A stretch of 64,000 bases of DNA from Paraphysomonas bandaiensis. Its lineage: Eukaryota; Chrysophyceae. Made by a program: the position numbers and the translations under genes. Location: contig CBFFRP010000371.1 in the NCBI GenBank assembly GCA_965644295.1, forward strand, positions 227,444 to 291,443. The letters are read 5' to 3'. Positions 11,757 to 23,038 of this stretch are shown piece after piece. The notes under the pieces are model-generated. The model was not told the origin of the DNA and made no database searches. It saw only the letters and a list, made by a program, of their open reading frames with translations. How positions within the stretch are numbered: the stretch's first letter is position 1; every line of letters begins with the position of its first letter.

Positions 11757-12040
11757 TGCCCCATATTGACAGCGTAACTAATTACTGCGTGAGGCCCTCT
11801 ACTAGTGGGTGCGGTTGAGTGCTGCTGTGATTGCTCGCCTCTACCTATGTACACATTGCTTAGTTCAGCAGTTCCCCACTCCGGGTACTCACTGGATATT
11901 CAATACCGTGTTATAATGATGAAGCTAGTTGGGTTCAGTAGGTAGCTAGCAAATAACATATGGGACTTAAATCAAGTATTAGTTAGGTACCCACCCGGCC
12001 CCCATCCGAATCTACCTAAGTACGCGCTCAGAATGGGGCA
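11757..12040. mobile_element. MITE-like family C, copy 1
   Basis: 284 bp starting TGCCCCATATTGA and ending TCAGAATGGGGCA, an imperfect terminal inverted repeat of about 13 bp. The second copy is at 17199-17472, with long identical internal blocks such as GGTAGCTAGCAAATAACA. Noncoding. No target-site duplication was recognised at either copy. Confidence 0.7.
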
Positions 12041-12450
12041 CCCCCCACCCGAGTTCCTAAATACAACTGCAGTACAGTATTCCCATGTGTGATCAACTTG
12101 GTCACGGTCCCACATAACTCATTTGACCAGCACCTTTTTCTTACCCTAAGTCGCCGTGGACCAGGTCGTGCATACATCATCATTGTTGGCTGGTCCACAT
12201 ACATGTTCATCATCATTGTCGCTCGTATGCTTGACGAAAAATTCCCCTTCTTCCGCTGTGTGTGTCTAAAATTCGTTAGGATTTTACACCAAAACTAGTG
12301 TGACACTATAATTCTACCAAATTGACTAGGCTAATAAATTTCCCCTCAAGTGAAATGTGATGACGTAACCCTACGTCAGCTCAGATAAATTAAGTTGGTA
12401 GTGAATATTTATAATCTCAATTTTTATAATAGAAATCAACATTTACTTAT
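12041..12450. other. spacer, no gene seen
   Basis: The open frame 12089-12298 overlaps a region without protein-like context and was not accepted. Nothing else is supported. Confidence 0.4.
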
Positions 12451-12741
12451 CTAATTCACTTTTGTAACTGCTTTTATATCTATCTTTTTATTTCCTAATT
12501 GTGCAATCAATGTAGCTATATAATCATCAAAATATCCTAATTGTGAATATTTTTTGTATATGTTATCATAATATGAATGTATGTCACCTATTCCCATTTT
12601 TTCAATAGAAATTGTTTTTAATTGAAATGAATTTGTTTTTGTATAATAACATATTCTATTATATTTACCATTATTTTGGCTAAGTGAAACTCTTAGAAAT
12701 GCAGCAATGGAAAATTGGCAATAGTTACATGTAGCAACATA
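12451..12741 (-). CDS. possible AT-rich terminal exon, unidentified
   Basis: Minus-strand frame of 96 residues ending at TAG 12453-12451, opening just after an acceptor-like TATAG at the 12742 side. It contains CNYC and reads like protein (TCNYCQFSIAAFLRVSLS, then later SYYDNIYKKYSQLGYFDDYI and ATLIAQLGNKKIDIK). Lys, Ile and Tyr are abundant and codons are strongly AT-ending, unlike the neighbouring Nudix-like gene. No upstream exon could be found, so it may be a gene relic or the last exon of an unseen gene. No function assigned. Confidence 0.35.
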   Translation of the reverse strand, partial: YVATCNYCQFSIAAFLRVSLSQNNGKYNRICYYTKTNSFQLKTISIEKMGIGDIHSYYDNIYKKYSQLGYFDDYIATLIAQLGNKKIDIKAVTKVN

Positions 12742-12907
12742 CTATAAAGCATAAGAAATAGCAAAGCGAAAGATGTGGTGAGAGATATAGGAAATGAGTA
12801 TATTTAAACTGAAAAAGTCTTCTGAATATGATCGTTGTGTAACGACTAAGAGATAACTAATGTTGAAGACGAAAAGTACTGCACTTTCCAGATCAGTACG
12901 TTATCTC

Positions 12908-14116
12908 CTAGCTTGATAGTGACATCCCCTTAATAGATTCACTCAAATCACTTGCAACCTTATGGTCAGCATCTTCCCCAGTAGTTGAATCCACCGCTCG
13001 AAAATCCACCGCTCGAAAATAATATTGAGTTTTAGCCTGGAGAAACAGCTCCCACATCACTGAGCGGTCCGGATGGCAACCTGCGTGGACTTCAGATGAG
13101 CCTTTAATTCTTAAATTGCTGTTGATATCAAGGACAATTCCAGCTTTCATTTGAGCTGTTCTTAGAGCACATTCAAGAGGCGTTTCACCAAGTCTTCGTG
13201 AGCCTCCTGGAATCGCAATGTCAATTAAATCATCATAGTTGACGACAGTCAGGAGCATATGGCTGGGGAAATCTACACGCAATAGTCGCGTGTCATGCAA
13301 TGCGCCCATTAAGTGGTGATTCGTATCGATTTTACGACCAACTTTACCCTGCGCTTGTAAGAATGCCTTCACTTCTTCAAGCTCTGTGACATCGGTACAG
13401 TTCAACAACTCCTGAGTTTCCATGCAAATGAGATCCGTTGGAGTTACGCACATATCCCTTACAATAGTGTCCAGTATGTCTTTATCACCGAAGAAAAGTG
13501 CAGATGCGGTAGACATATCATGATAACTTGTTACACCATTCGAAATTCGTAAGTCCACTTTGCCATCTCTGTACAAGCGAGATGATGACTTCAGTATATC
13601 GACTAGACGTTCCTCCTTCAGTAAAAATTGGATCTTTTGTTCAACAGTAGCGTCTTGTTTTCGTAGCGAAAGTCCATATAATAAACTCTGTCGAATACGG
13701 TCAGTGGCCGATTGCAACTCATTCTCTGCCGCAGGTGAAGCAAGATCGTTCACTGATATTTCTATATACTTCTTGCATCGAGGCGGTTTAAACTTCGTGG
13801 ATCCATGATACTTTTTCTTATAGTCGCCAGTAATAACATACGACACCGCCGTTCCTGAAGCGTTCAGCTTAACATAAATAGTGGCGTGCACCTTCCCATC
13901 GCGAGATGGATTCACATGCCAGTCCGCAAAGCAGTCGTAGTCAGGTGAGGTAGATGTGGTAGATGGGAGGTGAACCCCAACTACACCGGGTGCATGTAAT
14001 GCTTCATCACTCACTGGACACTTATGGTCTAGTTCAGAGTTGCAGATGGGACACGGGCCACCACTGGATGAACCCGCTCGTGTGTTTCTGTTTCGCGGAC
14101 GAGATTGATCAGTCAT
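12908..14116 (-). CDS. protein with C-terminal degenerate Nudix domain
   Basis: Single exon, 402 residues from ATG 14116. The frame extends upstream to 14230, but the added Cys-rich leader looks like UTR. The N-terminus has CPICNSELDHKCP, a possible zinc site (about residues 22-34). The middle is helical and Leu-rich (about 120-250). Around residues 302-326, GGSRRLGETPLECALRTAQM followed by KAGI aligns with the Nudix box GX5EX7REUXEEXGU. Spacing, the first Glu, the Arg and the Gly are kept, but the REUXEE glutamates are replaced by Thr, Met and Lys. Those glutamates bind the catalytic metal in active Nudix hydrolases, so it is probably a binding or regulatory pseudo-enzyme. FRAVD is duplicated near the C-terminus. 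Confidence 0.7.
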   Translation of the reverse strand: MTDQSRPRNRNTRAGSSSGGPCPICNSELDHKCPVSDEALHAPGVVGVHLPSTTSTSPDYDCFADWHVNPSRDGKVHATIYVKLNASGTAVSYVITGDYKKKYHGSTKFKPPRCKKYIEISVNDLASPAAENELQSATDRIRQSLLYGLSLRKQDATVEQKIQFLLKEERLVDILKSSSRLYRDGKVDLRISNGVTSYHDMSTASALFFGDKDILDTIVRDMCVTPTDLICMETQELLNCTDVTELEEVKAFLQAQGKVGRKIDTNHHLMGALHDTRLLRVDFPSHMLLTVVNYDDLIDIAIPGGSRRLGETPLECALRTAQMKAGIVLDINSNLRIKGSSEVHAGCHPDRSVMWELFLQAKTQYYFRAVDFRAVDSTTGEDADHKVASDLSESIKGMSLSS

Positions 14117-16860
14117 TTTACAGGTATTGAAGGATGAGGAGTTGTGTTGTTGTAGTTTGCTTCTTAAGTGTATGATTGTGTTCTTATCTGATGGACATCT
14201 ACATGCACATTCATACATACATGTATCCACATACTGCCTGCTGGATATTCAGGCCCACTGGCAGGAAAATTCCTCACAAAGGTCCACGTATAGCGGTATA
14301 TCCGATATGTATACCAGGTATACCACCGTATGGTATCTTGAAAGGACGTCTAACCTGGCGAGTGAACTACAGTAAATACAGAAAGTACAGAACTGAATCT
14401 AAAATCTCCGGATTTGATGATATGTGTGTTCTATCATGTCTTAAAACCCTTGTTTTTCATGTAGTACTGTACTTTTTGTCCAGATGTTACAGCAATAATC
14501 GACGAAAAAACTCACAGAAAAACCTACCGAAAAAAACTATTGTACTGTAGATTTCGGCTCAAAATTCGTGAATTTGAGCACCCAAAAACCTCCTGATTCC
14601 ACTCCACCTCACACCCATATCCAGATATATGCATGACCTCACATTGGAGTCTTGTTAATATTAATGAAGCAATGAGCTAATATTGATGGGGAGCAAGACA
14701 CAATAGCTGGAGACTTGTGGTTGCAAACAGATTTTTGGTGGGCAAGGTCTTTGACACCCACACTTGTTCAGGACTGAGAGAACAATATGCACTCTTGGCT
14801 GCATAACCCAAAAGCCAGGAATGCAAGTTATCCACGGCGAGAGTAATATTGTTGGATAGGCGCTATAGAATATCATTGAAGGGCACTGTGAGTTGTGTGT
14901 TGTTGAGTGTAAGACCAACCCCAGTGTGAGCACAACTCTCCGAATGCCCAGACCAATCCGACTCCAGTCGAACGCACTGGCCACTTAGCCCAACCTAGGG
15001 AAAGGAAGGTCAGAAAAGTTTTGTGTGCCTCTAGCTATCCCAAACCTTGTACTCATTAGGCTTGAACAATACTATAGAATTATCTTAGCTCTGTGTCAAG
15101 ACACTTGTCAGTCTAACTAGATCGTGCAGAGTATGTCGTTCACTGCAATCCAGGTAGTAGCATAGTGGTATATGGATGTAGAGGTAATAATGACAATGTT
15201 AATGTACAGCATAGTATGTAGTACATGTATAATATATATACATATCTGTGTGTGTGGCAGAGCTCGCGGTATCATATATCATATAAGATCCTAATGTCGC
15301 ACAATCATACTACTGCACATTATACTATGTACGTTGATATGTACCTGTATGTATCTAGCAGTACCATATAAAATCCTAATTGCACTATTCGACTATTCAA
15401 TTACAAATTGATATAACTAACAGTCCATTGTGACCAAACTTGGTCAACACATCAACCACTACCACCGCGGACCGTGGATATCATGATATCCGAAACTGAT
15501 ACGATAGCATTACTGTATTTTCCTCATAGTCATGTTATTCAGTAGATCTTGATTCATAGAGAGTTGATACTCATCATAATTGTATCCATTCAAGCATAAG
15601 AATATACGAAATACGAATACACAAATAGAGAGCTCATAGCATAGAAAAACACTGTAGCTGGTTATTACTAAAACATATAATATCCTGTTTTCTTAGGAGC
15701 CAATTCTTTTGAATTGTATATCGAGCTATAGTAGTCATTAGTTTTACTCTTATATTTGCTGCGGTAGTGCTACAGGAATTAGAAGGATAATGAAAGAAGT
15801 AGTTATTGATTGTCGAAGAGCTCCGAGTTTTATAGCATGACAGAGTAACTACTATATGGTGGAGTGATAAACACGATGTCATCACGTAAACTGTTATACA
15901 TTATTCATGTGAACAATCCTGTTCAAGCACTTAAAGAGGAAAGGCCGAACCTCGTACAGTTGGGAGTTTATACGTTTAAACAGTATTTTAAAAAGTACGA
16001 CTTCAATTGCATCGATAATGCATGGATACACAACAGCGGACAAAACTATGAGGAAAATAAGAGACCTATAGTCTCCGTGTTGACGATACTGTGGCTATAC
16101 ACTACGCCTCGGTTTCTCTTGTCTTTGAGTATTAACTGAAGTCATAGTGGCTTGGAAATCTCTTGCAAATCTAATCAGGGTTAGAGGACTTCCTCGTTGA
16201 TATTAATTCTCTGCGAACTGCTTTTTGATAGAGAAAGGGATCCAGTGAGCATATGTGAGTATGATATTAGATTTAATTTAAACTTTCCATGCAGACTTTG
16301 GGTGGTTGAGCTACCCACAAAAGAAGTTCAAGATGTTGTGACTTCTAGATAATGTAATTCCAAGATTCGATAAGGCGCCATGGAGAAAACACTCTTCCCA
16401 AGTTTTTCTATCAGGTGACAATTTCTTACTGCTGTTCTTACTCCAAACAAACGCTATCTTGAATGTAAAAGATATAGGAAGCTTTATCTAGAAAATCGTC
16501 CAGTATCTCACCAGGTTATGTCACAATAATCACAATCAGACTCAGTATTATCCCACAAGAGGGTTTCCAGGTATTCGCTATTACTATTCGTCATGGTTAG
16601 TGATGTTATAATCATATATAGATGGTTATAGTGGCTCTCTATGTGATTGGAATGAAATCTTCAGGTCAAACTGTGAGGTCACTTTTCCCAACCCCACAGG
16701 AGTTGGGAAAATTGTGAGGTAGGTCAACAGGGAGGTCAAATTGGTAGGTTTTTTGTGAGTTTTTTTGTGAATTATGGCTGTTATCTGTGACTATGACTGT
16801 GCGTGTGTTGTTGGTGTTGCTTTATATTGTGTCTTATTCCAAGAGTGTGTTCATTTAGTG
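14117..16860. other. gene-poor region
   Basis: About 2.7 kb without a supported gene. Open frames at 14127-14550, 14661-14984 and 15634-16139 lack protein-like composition or splice context. A palindromic piece near 16690-16712 (CCCAACCCCACAGGAGTTGGG) is the only local structure noted. Confidence 0.45.
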
Positions 16861-17172
16861 TAGGGGCTCCTTGGTACACCACTTATAACACCCAGATATA
16901 GTACTGATTCTATCACCCACCTACCCATGTACCAACGTAGCTGACCGCATAGATCACGCGCAGATTCTGTTACTCCCATTAGTGTTCACCTTCGCTGAGA
17001 TTACGCAGGATTTCTCATAACTATGTATGACTATGTATGTATGCACGACTTATGTGTGTAATTCGGTCAAATTCTAGTAGGACCATCATGCGTTCCTTCT
17101 CATTACGTAACAAAGACTACACGGAGCTTCTCGTGACCGTGCATGACTCATTATAAGCCTAGCGTGACATTG
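16861..17172. repeat. dispersed repeat family D, copy 2
   Basis: Homologous along its length to 8396-8677 with substitutions and small insertions (for example an extra GTATGTATGCAC). It is followed 26 bp later by copy 2 of MITE-like family C. Confidence 0.65.
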
Positions 17173-17198
17173 CCCCACCCTCCCTTAGAATAAGCGGG

Positions 17199-17472
17199 TG
17201 CCCCATATTGACAGCGTAACTATTTACTGCGTGAGACCCTCTAGTGCTGCTGCGATTGCTCGCCTCTACCTATGTACACATTGCTTAGTTCAGCAGTTCC
17301 CCACTCCGGGTTCTCATTGCATATTTAGCGCTGAATACCTTGTGATAATGATGTAGCTAGTTGGATTCAGTAGGTAGCTAGCAAATAACACATGGGACTT
17401 AAATCAAGTATTAGTTAGGTACCCACCCGGCCCCCTTTCGAATCTACCTAAGTACGTGCTCAGAATGGGGCA
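17199..17472. mobile_element. MITE-like family C, copy 2
   Basis: 274 bp, TGCCCCATATTGA to TCAGAATGGGGCA. Compared with copy 1 it lacks a short segment after GAGACCCTCTA. It lies 62 bp beyond the stop codon of the stomatin-like gene. Confidence 0.7.
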
Positions 17473-17534
17473 ACTATGCTATAGATAATAGTCAGCAGTC
17501 AATCTAGTATAACCGATACTAAAACGTTCGGTAT

Positions 17535-18545
17535 TTATTTTTTTTTGTCGTGAAATAACTCGGACATAGTTGCCACAGATCCCATAAGTGCGCTACTCTC
17601 ATATGGCATCATTATCACCTTGTCATTCTTTCCCTTCGTTACCTCAGGAAGCATTTTCAAATAATTCATTGCAACTAAATACGAAGTAGGATCACCAGAT
17701 GGTAGTGTACGCTTCAAAGCATCTATGTACTCTATCTCAGCATTCATGGAGATTAACTTGGATTCCGCTTCCCCCTGTGCGCGTGCGATGAGAGTCATCT
17801 TTTCGCCTTCACCTTTCAGTATTGCTGCATCTTTTTCCCCCTGAGCTTGTAAGATAGCAGCATTTCTCTTTCCCTCCGCCTCGACAATTAGTGCTCTCTT
17901 CGTGCGTTCGGCTTTCATCTGTAGTTCCATGGCATCGCATACGTTCTTCGGAGGAGTAATTTCTTGAACCTCAACTGTGGTGACAAGAGCACCCCACCGA
18001 CCAATAGACTCATTTACAGCAGTACAAATTGCACGATTGACATGTTCACGAGATGCCAAAGTTTCATCAAGCTCCAATGATCCAATCACATTTCTTAATG
18101 CCGTCTGTGCAAGTTTCTCTATCGTATTTGGCAGATTAGAAACACCATATACCGCAGCTTTCACATCATTAATTTGATAATACAACAGCGCATCAATTTC
18201 GATAGAAATATTATCTTTAGTGATAACTTTTTGTGCCGGAAAATCGTACAATGTTTCACGAGTACTTATGCTGCGGATGTATTCAATCTTACGCTTCACA
18301 TCACCATGAGAGTTTTCAACAGTAAATTGCCATAGAATACTCTTAGGACTATCAATGAATGGGACAATAAAGTGAATTCCAGGAGATAAAACCTTTAAAA
18401 ATCCACCAAATCTCTCAATAATTACGGCTTCACCTTCACGGACTACTATGACAGATGCCTTATATATAATAAATGCTGTCAATGTCTTTATTATAAGGAT
18501 AGCAGCGAAAGGGGTTGAGAGTAAAAGATCAATATATTCAATCAT
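17535..18545 (-). CDS. stomatin-like SPFH/band-7 protein
   Basis: Single exon, 336 residues. An N-terminal hydrophobic segment (about 12-36) is followed by the SPFH domain, with VVREGEAVIIERFGGFLKVL, PGIHFIVPFID and the later DNISIEIDALLYYQI / TALRNVIGSLELDETLASRE blocks. The C-terminal third has AEGKRNAAILQAQGEKDAAI-type heptads forming the coiled coil. The Ala/Glu-rich coil and the late SYLVAMNYLKMLPEV segment resemble SLP-2/paraslipin proteins, which scaffold membrane microdomains. The start lacks an obvious mitochondrial presequence and carries a membrane anchor instead, so cellular location is open. Length fits the family. Confidence 0.88.
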   Translation of the reverse strand: MIEYIDLLLSTPFAAILIIKTLTAFIIYKASVIVVREGEAVIIERFGGFLKVLSPGIHFIVPFIDSPKSILWQFTVENSHGDVKRKIEYIRSISTRETLYDFPAQKVITKDNISIEIDALLYYQINDVKAAVYGVSNLPNTIEKLAQTALRNVIGSLELDETLASREHVNRAICTAVNESIGRWGALVTTVEVQEITPPKNVCDAMELQMKAERTKRALIVEAEGKRNAAILQAQGEKDAAILKGEGEKMTLIARAQGEAESKLISMNAEIEYIDALKRTLPSGDPTSYLVAMNYLKMLPEVTKGKNDKVIMMPYESSALMGSVATMSELFHDKKK

Positions 18546-19139
18546 TGTATTTAGAATAAGTTCTTTGGGTTAGTAATTGATGTAATAATGAGGACTTGAT
18601 ATGGCTATATCTCATACTAGATATCTATATGTGGAAAATTCCAGTAATGATTACGAGGCAGCAGTATACAGTGACAAGTGGAACACTGAGGACACATCTA
18701 TGTATGGGAAAAGTCGACCATGTGAGAAAATCCCCCTTTTTTTGCTCGTTGTTTGAGAATACTGTACAGAATACATGTACAGTACAGTACTGTGCACAAA
18801 GTACCATCAAAAAACACTATATATCACCTAAAAAACTGGAATTTTGTTTTGCCTGGTAGAAATTCCTATACGTACAGCATACAGCTGCTGAAAGATATCA
18901 ACAGAAGAACAAAGTCAAGAAAAGTGTCCACTGACATTTCGAACGCGAATATACACGTATGTCTCTGCTATATATAGAGAGATCAGGCTGTATTTGACCT
19001 GGTATTAAGTACACAAATCTACGTATAGGTGTCCACTTTGTACAACTATATCCTCTAGAGACACTTTCATATATACATACATATATATATATATACTAAT
19101 ACAAATCTTCCTCATATATATATAATCACAACTATTCAC
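18546..19139. other. divergent spacer
   Basis: AT-rich spacer between the stomatin-like gene and the multipass membrane protein. It contains TATATA runs at about 19070-19125 and ATCACAACTATTCAC just before the ATG at 19140. No gene is seen. Confidence 0.5.
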
Positions 19140-20969
19140 ATGAATTTCATTTTATCAGATTGTTGTACATGTTGTTTAACAGATGAACAATTAGCTCATA
19201 AAAAAGCACATAAATATCGATATCAATCTCATTCTAATAGAAATTTAGATACAATTATACGTAGTTCCATACCTGTCTTTGTATCATCCGCTATATCAAG
19301 AGCTGCTGTAACAATAATAAATAATTTAGTAGGTGGGAATAATCTCAATATATCAGTATTTATAGCATGTCTTATATATGCTAGTATTATATGTCATAGT
19401 ATGGGAATATGTGTTGCATTATTATTATCTGATCATTTTGAATTATATCATTTTTATCTACATATTGCAATTGATACAACATCATTTGCATGGAAAGAAG
19501 CATGTGCATTATTAATTGCTCATGAGATTATTAACAAGCATGGTATTGCACCTGCGATTGGGGTGTGGTTTTGTATTCTGTTATTTGCGTCAATGGTGAT
19601 ATATATCATCCGTTTAATTAGCACAGAGTATCTGCATGTGACTCCTATACGTATGAAGTACCTTCAGACTTTCGAAAGTGAAACTTTTGCCCTAGCAATT
19701 GCCTACTCATTTACCCTTATTGTGGCCTACCTGGTATATTCCACTGATACTCTTTTTTACTTCTCCGGGGCAGACGATGACGCTGACAGCGGTACATCTT
19801 TTATGGATCTATGGGTATTTTTTATATATGCCATGCTGGTTACGATAGTAACAGCTACTGTCCAAACTTATGAAAACCAAGTAACTGAAGGTATGCAATC
19901 TTTGTCCTCACAAAGCCAAGAGGGCCAACGGGATTTCATTGAGAAGTACAGTAAAGAAGAGAGACAGGAGAGGGAACCTGTTCCTCTCACTAGGGAGTGT
20001 AGTACCGAATCCTCGTCCTCACTAGTTGCTTTATTGTATTCTGACTCATATCACGAAGGTGATTCTAACCACTCTGGTGACGATGTAATCACAGTACCCC
20101 TCTCCACGACTGGCCCACCGCCAACAGCGACCACGACTTCTCATGTTCACGGTACCTGGGATGAGGCGTTCTTCAAGCTGTATAAAACAGTTCTTTGGTG
20201 GGACACAGACCTGCGGTACTTTTTTTCTATGGTAAATTTATTGAAAACTACACAAGGGTGTCTTGTGGGAAGTGCATGGGTTACATGGAGTATTCTCTCT
20301 CTTCAGGTAGGTAGTCCTTTTCTAACTCCTTAATTAACTTTGATATCTGCAGACTCTGTTTGTGTTTGAAGGAGCGGATCTAGTCAGTGCAGTGATCTTT
20401 GCCTTGCTAGTTACATACACAGTTTTGTTTGTTATAAACAATATGACAATGCGTCTGGAGACTCTATCATCAATGAGTGCTGAGAAGCAACACAGCGGCC
20501 TTATGGGTAGATATACTCTTGTTAGAATACAAAGGACTCAATTGCTCATATCATCGGCAAGGTTCTTATTACAAATTTAATATTCAATGCGCAGTACATG
20601 CACAATATATAATTGTTTATGCTAATTGTATTGTTCTGCTTAAATGTAATGAAGTTTTCATTTAGGCTGACGGTTGGTTGGGTTTGGGAGGAGGTTGTAG
20701 GGGTTGCTATTAACTTTATTGATTACGAAAGCGTCACTGTTGTGGGAGTAGAGTGGGTGAAGGCTGCAGTTAATTGTATTGTAGCACTTTTGTTCTTCAT
20801 TGTCGGTTGCTATGTGCAGCAACGTTTGAATCGTAAGGACCCCACTTGTGCCGTTCATGGAAATATACATACCTCAAAGTCATCTGATTGTACAAGAAAC
20901 AAGAAGGACTCCAGTCGTGATTCACTAGATGACAGTATGAAAAGAGGCCTACTTAATGACAGTGAATAG
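19140..20969 (+). CDS. unidentified multipass membrane protein, three exons
   Basis: Exons 19140-20306, 20353-20561 and 20666-20969 (introns 46 and 104 nt); 559 residues. Hydrophobic helices lie at about 72-97, 104-129, 134-160, 180-206, 220-242, 372-396, 399-420 and 485-505. A Ser/Glu-rich soluble loop at about 243-350 carries SSQSQEGQRDFIEKYSKEER. The N-terminus has a Cys cluster (CCTCCLTDEQ); the C-terminus is a charged cytosolic-type tail. Translation continues cleanly over both splice sites (SILSLQ|TLFVFEG and SSAR|LTVGWVW). I do not recognise the family. Transporter or organelle-membrane roles are possible, but nothing in the sequence decides. Confidence 0.75.
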
Positions 20970-21195
20970 AAATTGTTCTGTATGTGTTGTTTGCAATATC
21001 TAAAGTTCATATATTGTATCGAGTTGTAAGTATCAGAAACGATAATAATACATACAGGTTGCAGTGGGTGGAAACCTGGCTGTGTTATACGTGTGACCAA
21101 TGAATTAAAAAGTGATTAAATAAATAGCTAAATAGTATTGACGCTAGATCGTTGAAAAAAAGTTAATTCGTCAGACTAGAAAGATTATAAATTGA

Positions 21196-21372
21196 CCCTC
21201 AACAAAGTCGGACTCGCACCTTTCGTGGTCTTCTAGGGGATAAGTATCGGAGATATTTCAATGGAAAATAAACGTGAGCCGCATAATATATATAGTCAGA
21301 AGATATTGTTTTGTCTACTCTTAGCCAATATCAATGTGTGATACAAGGGACACTAATAAGGAATAAGTGTCT
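21196..21372. repeat. dispersed repeat family A, copy 2 (truncated)
   Basis: Begins CCCTCAACAAAGTCGGACTC and follows the first 175 bp or so of the family, ending after GGGACACTAATAAGGAATAAG. It is more diverged than the other copies (for example AATGGAAAATAAACGTGAGC in place of the usual CTCCGGGAAACTAACG block). Confidence 0.65.
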
Positions 21373-21455
21373 GCCCCATCATTTCGAAGGCGTGGTGATA
21401 GTGTAGGCTGGCTGGTATATCCAAAATCAGGCTGTTCGGTTGGAGCGTTTGCAAT

Positions 21456-21802
21456 CTCAAGAGAGGCAAATGCAGCTAGATGTGAGAATATGATATTACA
21501 AGACACAAGTAGCAGGATTGGGCGCTCCCCCTTCCCCTAGAATTTGCGGGGTTTCTCGTAATCTTATATATATATAGGCTAGAATCATTAGGGCTCTTAT
21601 TACCGCTTGCAGTTACTAATATGATTACTCAAGAGAGGCAAATGCAGCTATATATGTGAGAATATGATATTACAAGACACAAGTAGCAGGATTGGGCGCC
21701 CCTCCTTCCCCTAGAATTCGCGGGGTTTCTCGTAATCTTATATATATATAGGCTAGAATCATTAGGGCTCTTATTACCGCTTGCAGTTTTACTAATATGA
21801 TT
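21456..21802. repeat. tandem duplication of a 172-bp unit
   Basis: 21456-21627 and 21628-21802 are near-identical, starting CTCAAGAGAGGCAAATGCAG and ending TACTAATATGATT. Differences are a few substitutions and 2-3 nt insertions. The second copy runs directly into the hAT transposase relic. Confidence 0.85.
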
Positions 21803-21809
21803 CCTGCTC

Positions 21810-22461
21810 CTCGACAGAATACCGAAATCATCGCCCTTGTAGATGACCTGAGGAAGTTTGAAAGCGTCTAAAATTGCTTCAAACTGGAGGATCAAGTCAA
21901 GTAAACCTTCATGAATGCCGGAACAGTTTTGATGGCTTATTGAGGGACTTTGGGCCAAAGTATCCACTATCTGCTTTACAGAAAAACAGTTCCATTGTTA
22001 ATGATTCGAATTTCGAGAATGGAATTGGTAAACTCCAAGCAGGCGAAGAATTGGACTTGACAAGATCTGAGAAAGATGCTGTTAGAATATATCTCCGTTC
22101 AGACAGTGATTATTGCAACAATACAGAGGATAATGAAGCTGAAGTTGGCTATGCGGAAAAAATTCTTCAATCAGCTCAAAAACTTAAGAAACGGAAAGTT
22201 TAAATATCTAAGTACAGGTGCACGAGTCATGTAATATGTACTTCCAATACATGTGAACACCTGTTCAGCGCAGCAAAACTGATTATATCAGTGTTGCGCA
22301 AACGTATGCATCCTACTACACTTAATATACTGTTGTTTATGAAAGCTAACCGACAGTTGTGGCCGGATGCAAGCATATTTCAATCAATATTGAATGAATA
22401 TGGTGATGATGATGTCACCGATGATGGCTCAGAGGATGAGTATGAGGAAACTTTTAATTAG
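21810..22461 (+). pseudogene. hAT-family transposase relic
   Basis: The first part reads EIIALVDDLRKFESV, then after a frameshift LLQTGGSSQVNLHECRNSFD. A later segment reads TCEHLFSAAKLIISVLRKRM, then HPTTLNILLFMKANRQLWPD, ending at TAG 22459-22461. The latter is the C-terminal dimerisation signature of hAT transposases (E-x-LFS-x-AK...RKRM-P...LLF-KANR-LW). A stop at 22201-22203 and frameshifts make it non-functional. A second copy of this family, inverted and broken, is at 36590-37045. Confidence 0.75.
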
Positions 22462-23038
22462 TTAAGAGTAGTGGGTTTGATTACCAATTGATCTTAGACC
22501 TTGTAATGACAAGTACTAAAAATGGAAACTACGGATGTGTTTACTTACTGATTAGTCATAATATATTGAAATAGTATTGTAGGGCTGGTTTAAAAAATCC
22601 ATCAATACTATTGATGGAACGCTATCTAACAATATTTTATTGCAATATATTGTTCCCTATCCCTGATGTCGATCTAGATCTAGCTATAGCTTTCTTGGTG
22701 CCGCCACACAAAGAATACGCTGAGATTTTTCATAATAATGGGGCATTATTTATAATATTTTTGACTACTTTCTAACATATTACTTCAGTTGGATTATCCA
22801 ATGTTAAGATACTGGTGCACCGGTGATGTATCACTGTCTGTTCAAGTTACTTTCCTCCTCGATATCTGATATCTATATCTGGATGCATATCCATAGTGTA
22901 GATATTCATTTCGAGACATTTCTCACATCTGTGACTGCAGATGACGGTGAAAGTGCTATTGAAGCAGTGCAGAGCTCGCAGAAGATGTCACATCTGCATA
23001 AGGAAATGAGATACTGCACAGAAATGTGTCTAATCGAA
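22462..23038. other. spacer, no gene seen
   Basis: The open frame 22823-23074 overlaps the end of the neighbouring gene and lacks protein-like composition. Nothing else noted. Confidence 0.45.

Noticed and set aside
12089-12298. 69-codon open frame with hydrophobic stretch
   Set aside because: It lies in spacer after a MITE copy; the hydrophobic run is explained by ATCATCATT-type repeats.
15864-16139. 91-codon open frame on the plus strand
   Set aside because: No domain, no splice context, surrounded by noncoding DNA. The composition does not resemble the confirmed genes.
19140-20333. Single-exon end of the multipass protein at 20333
   Set aside because: Splicing at 20307/20352 extends the protein through two further hydrophobic exons without frame change.
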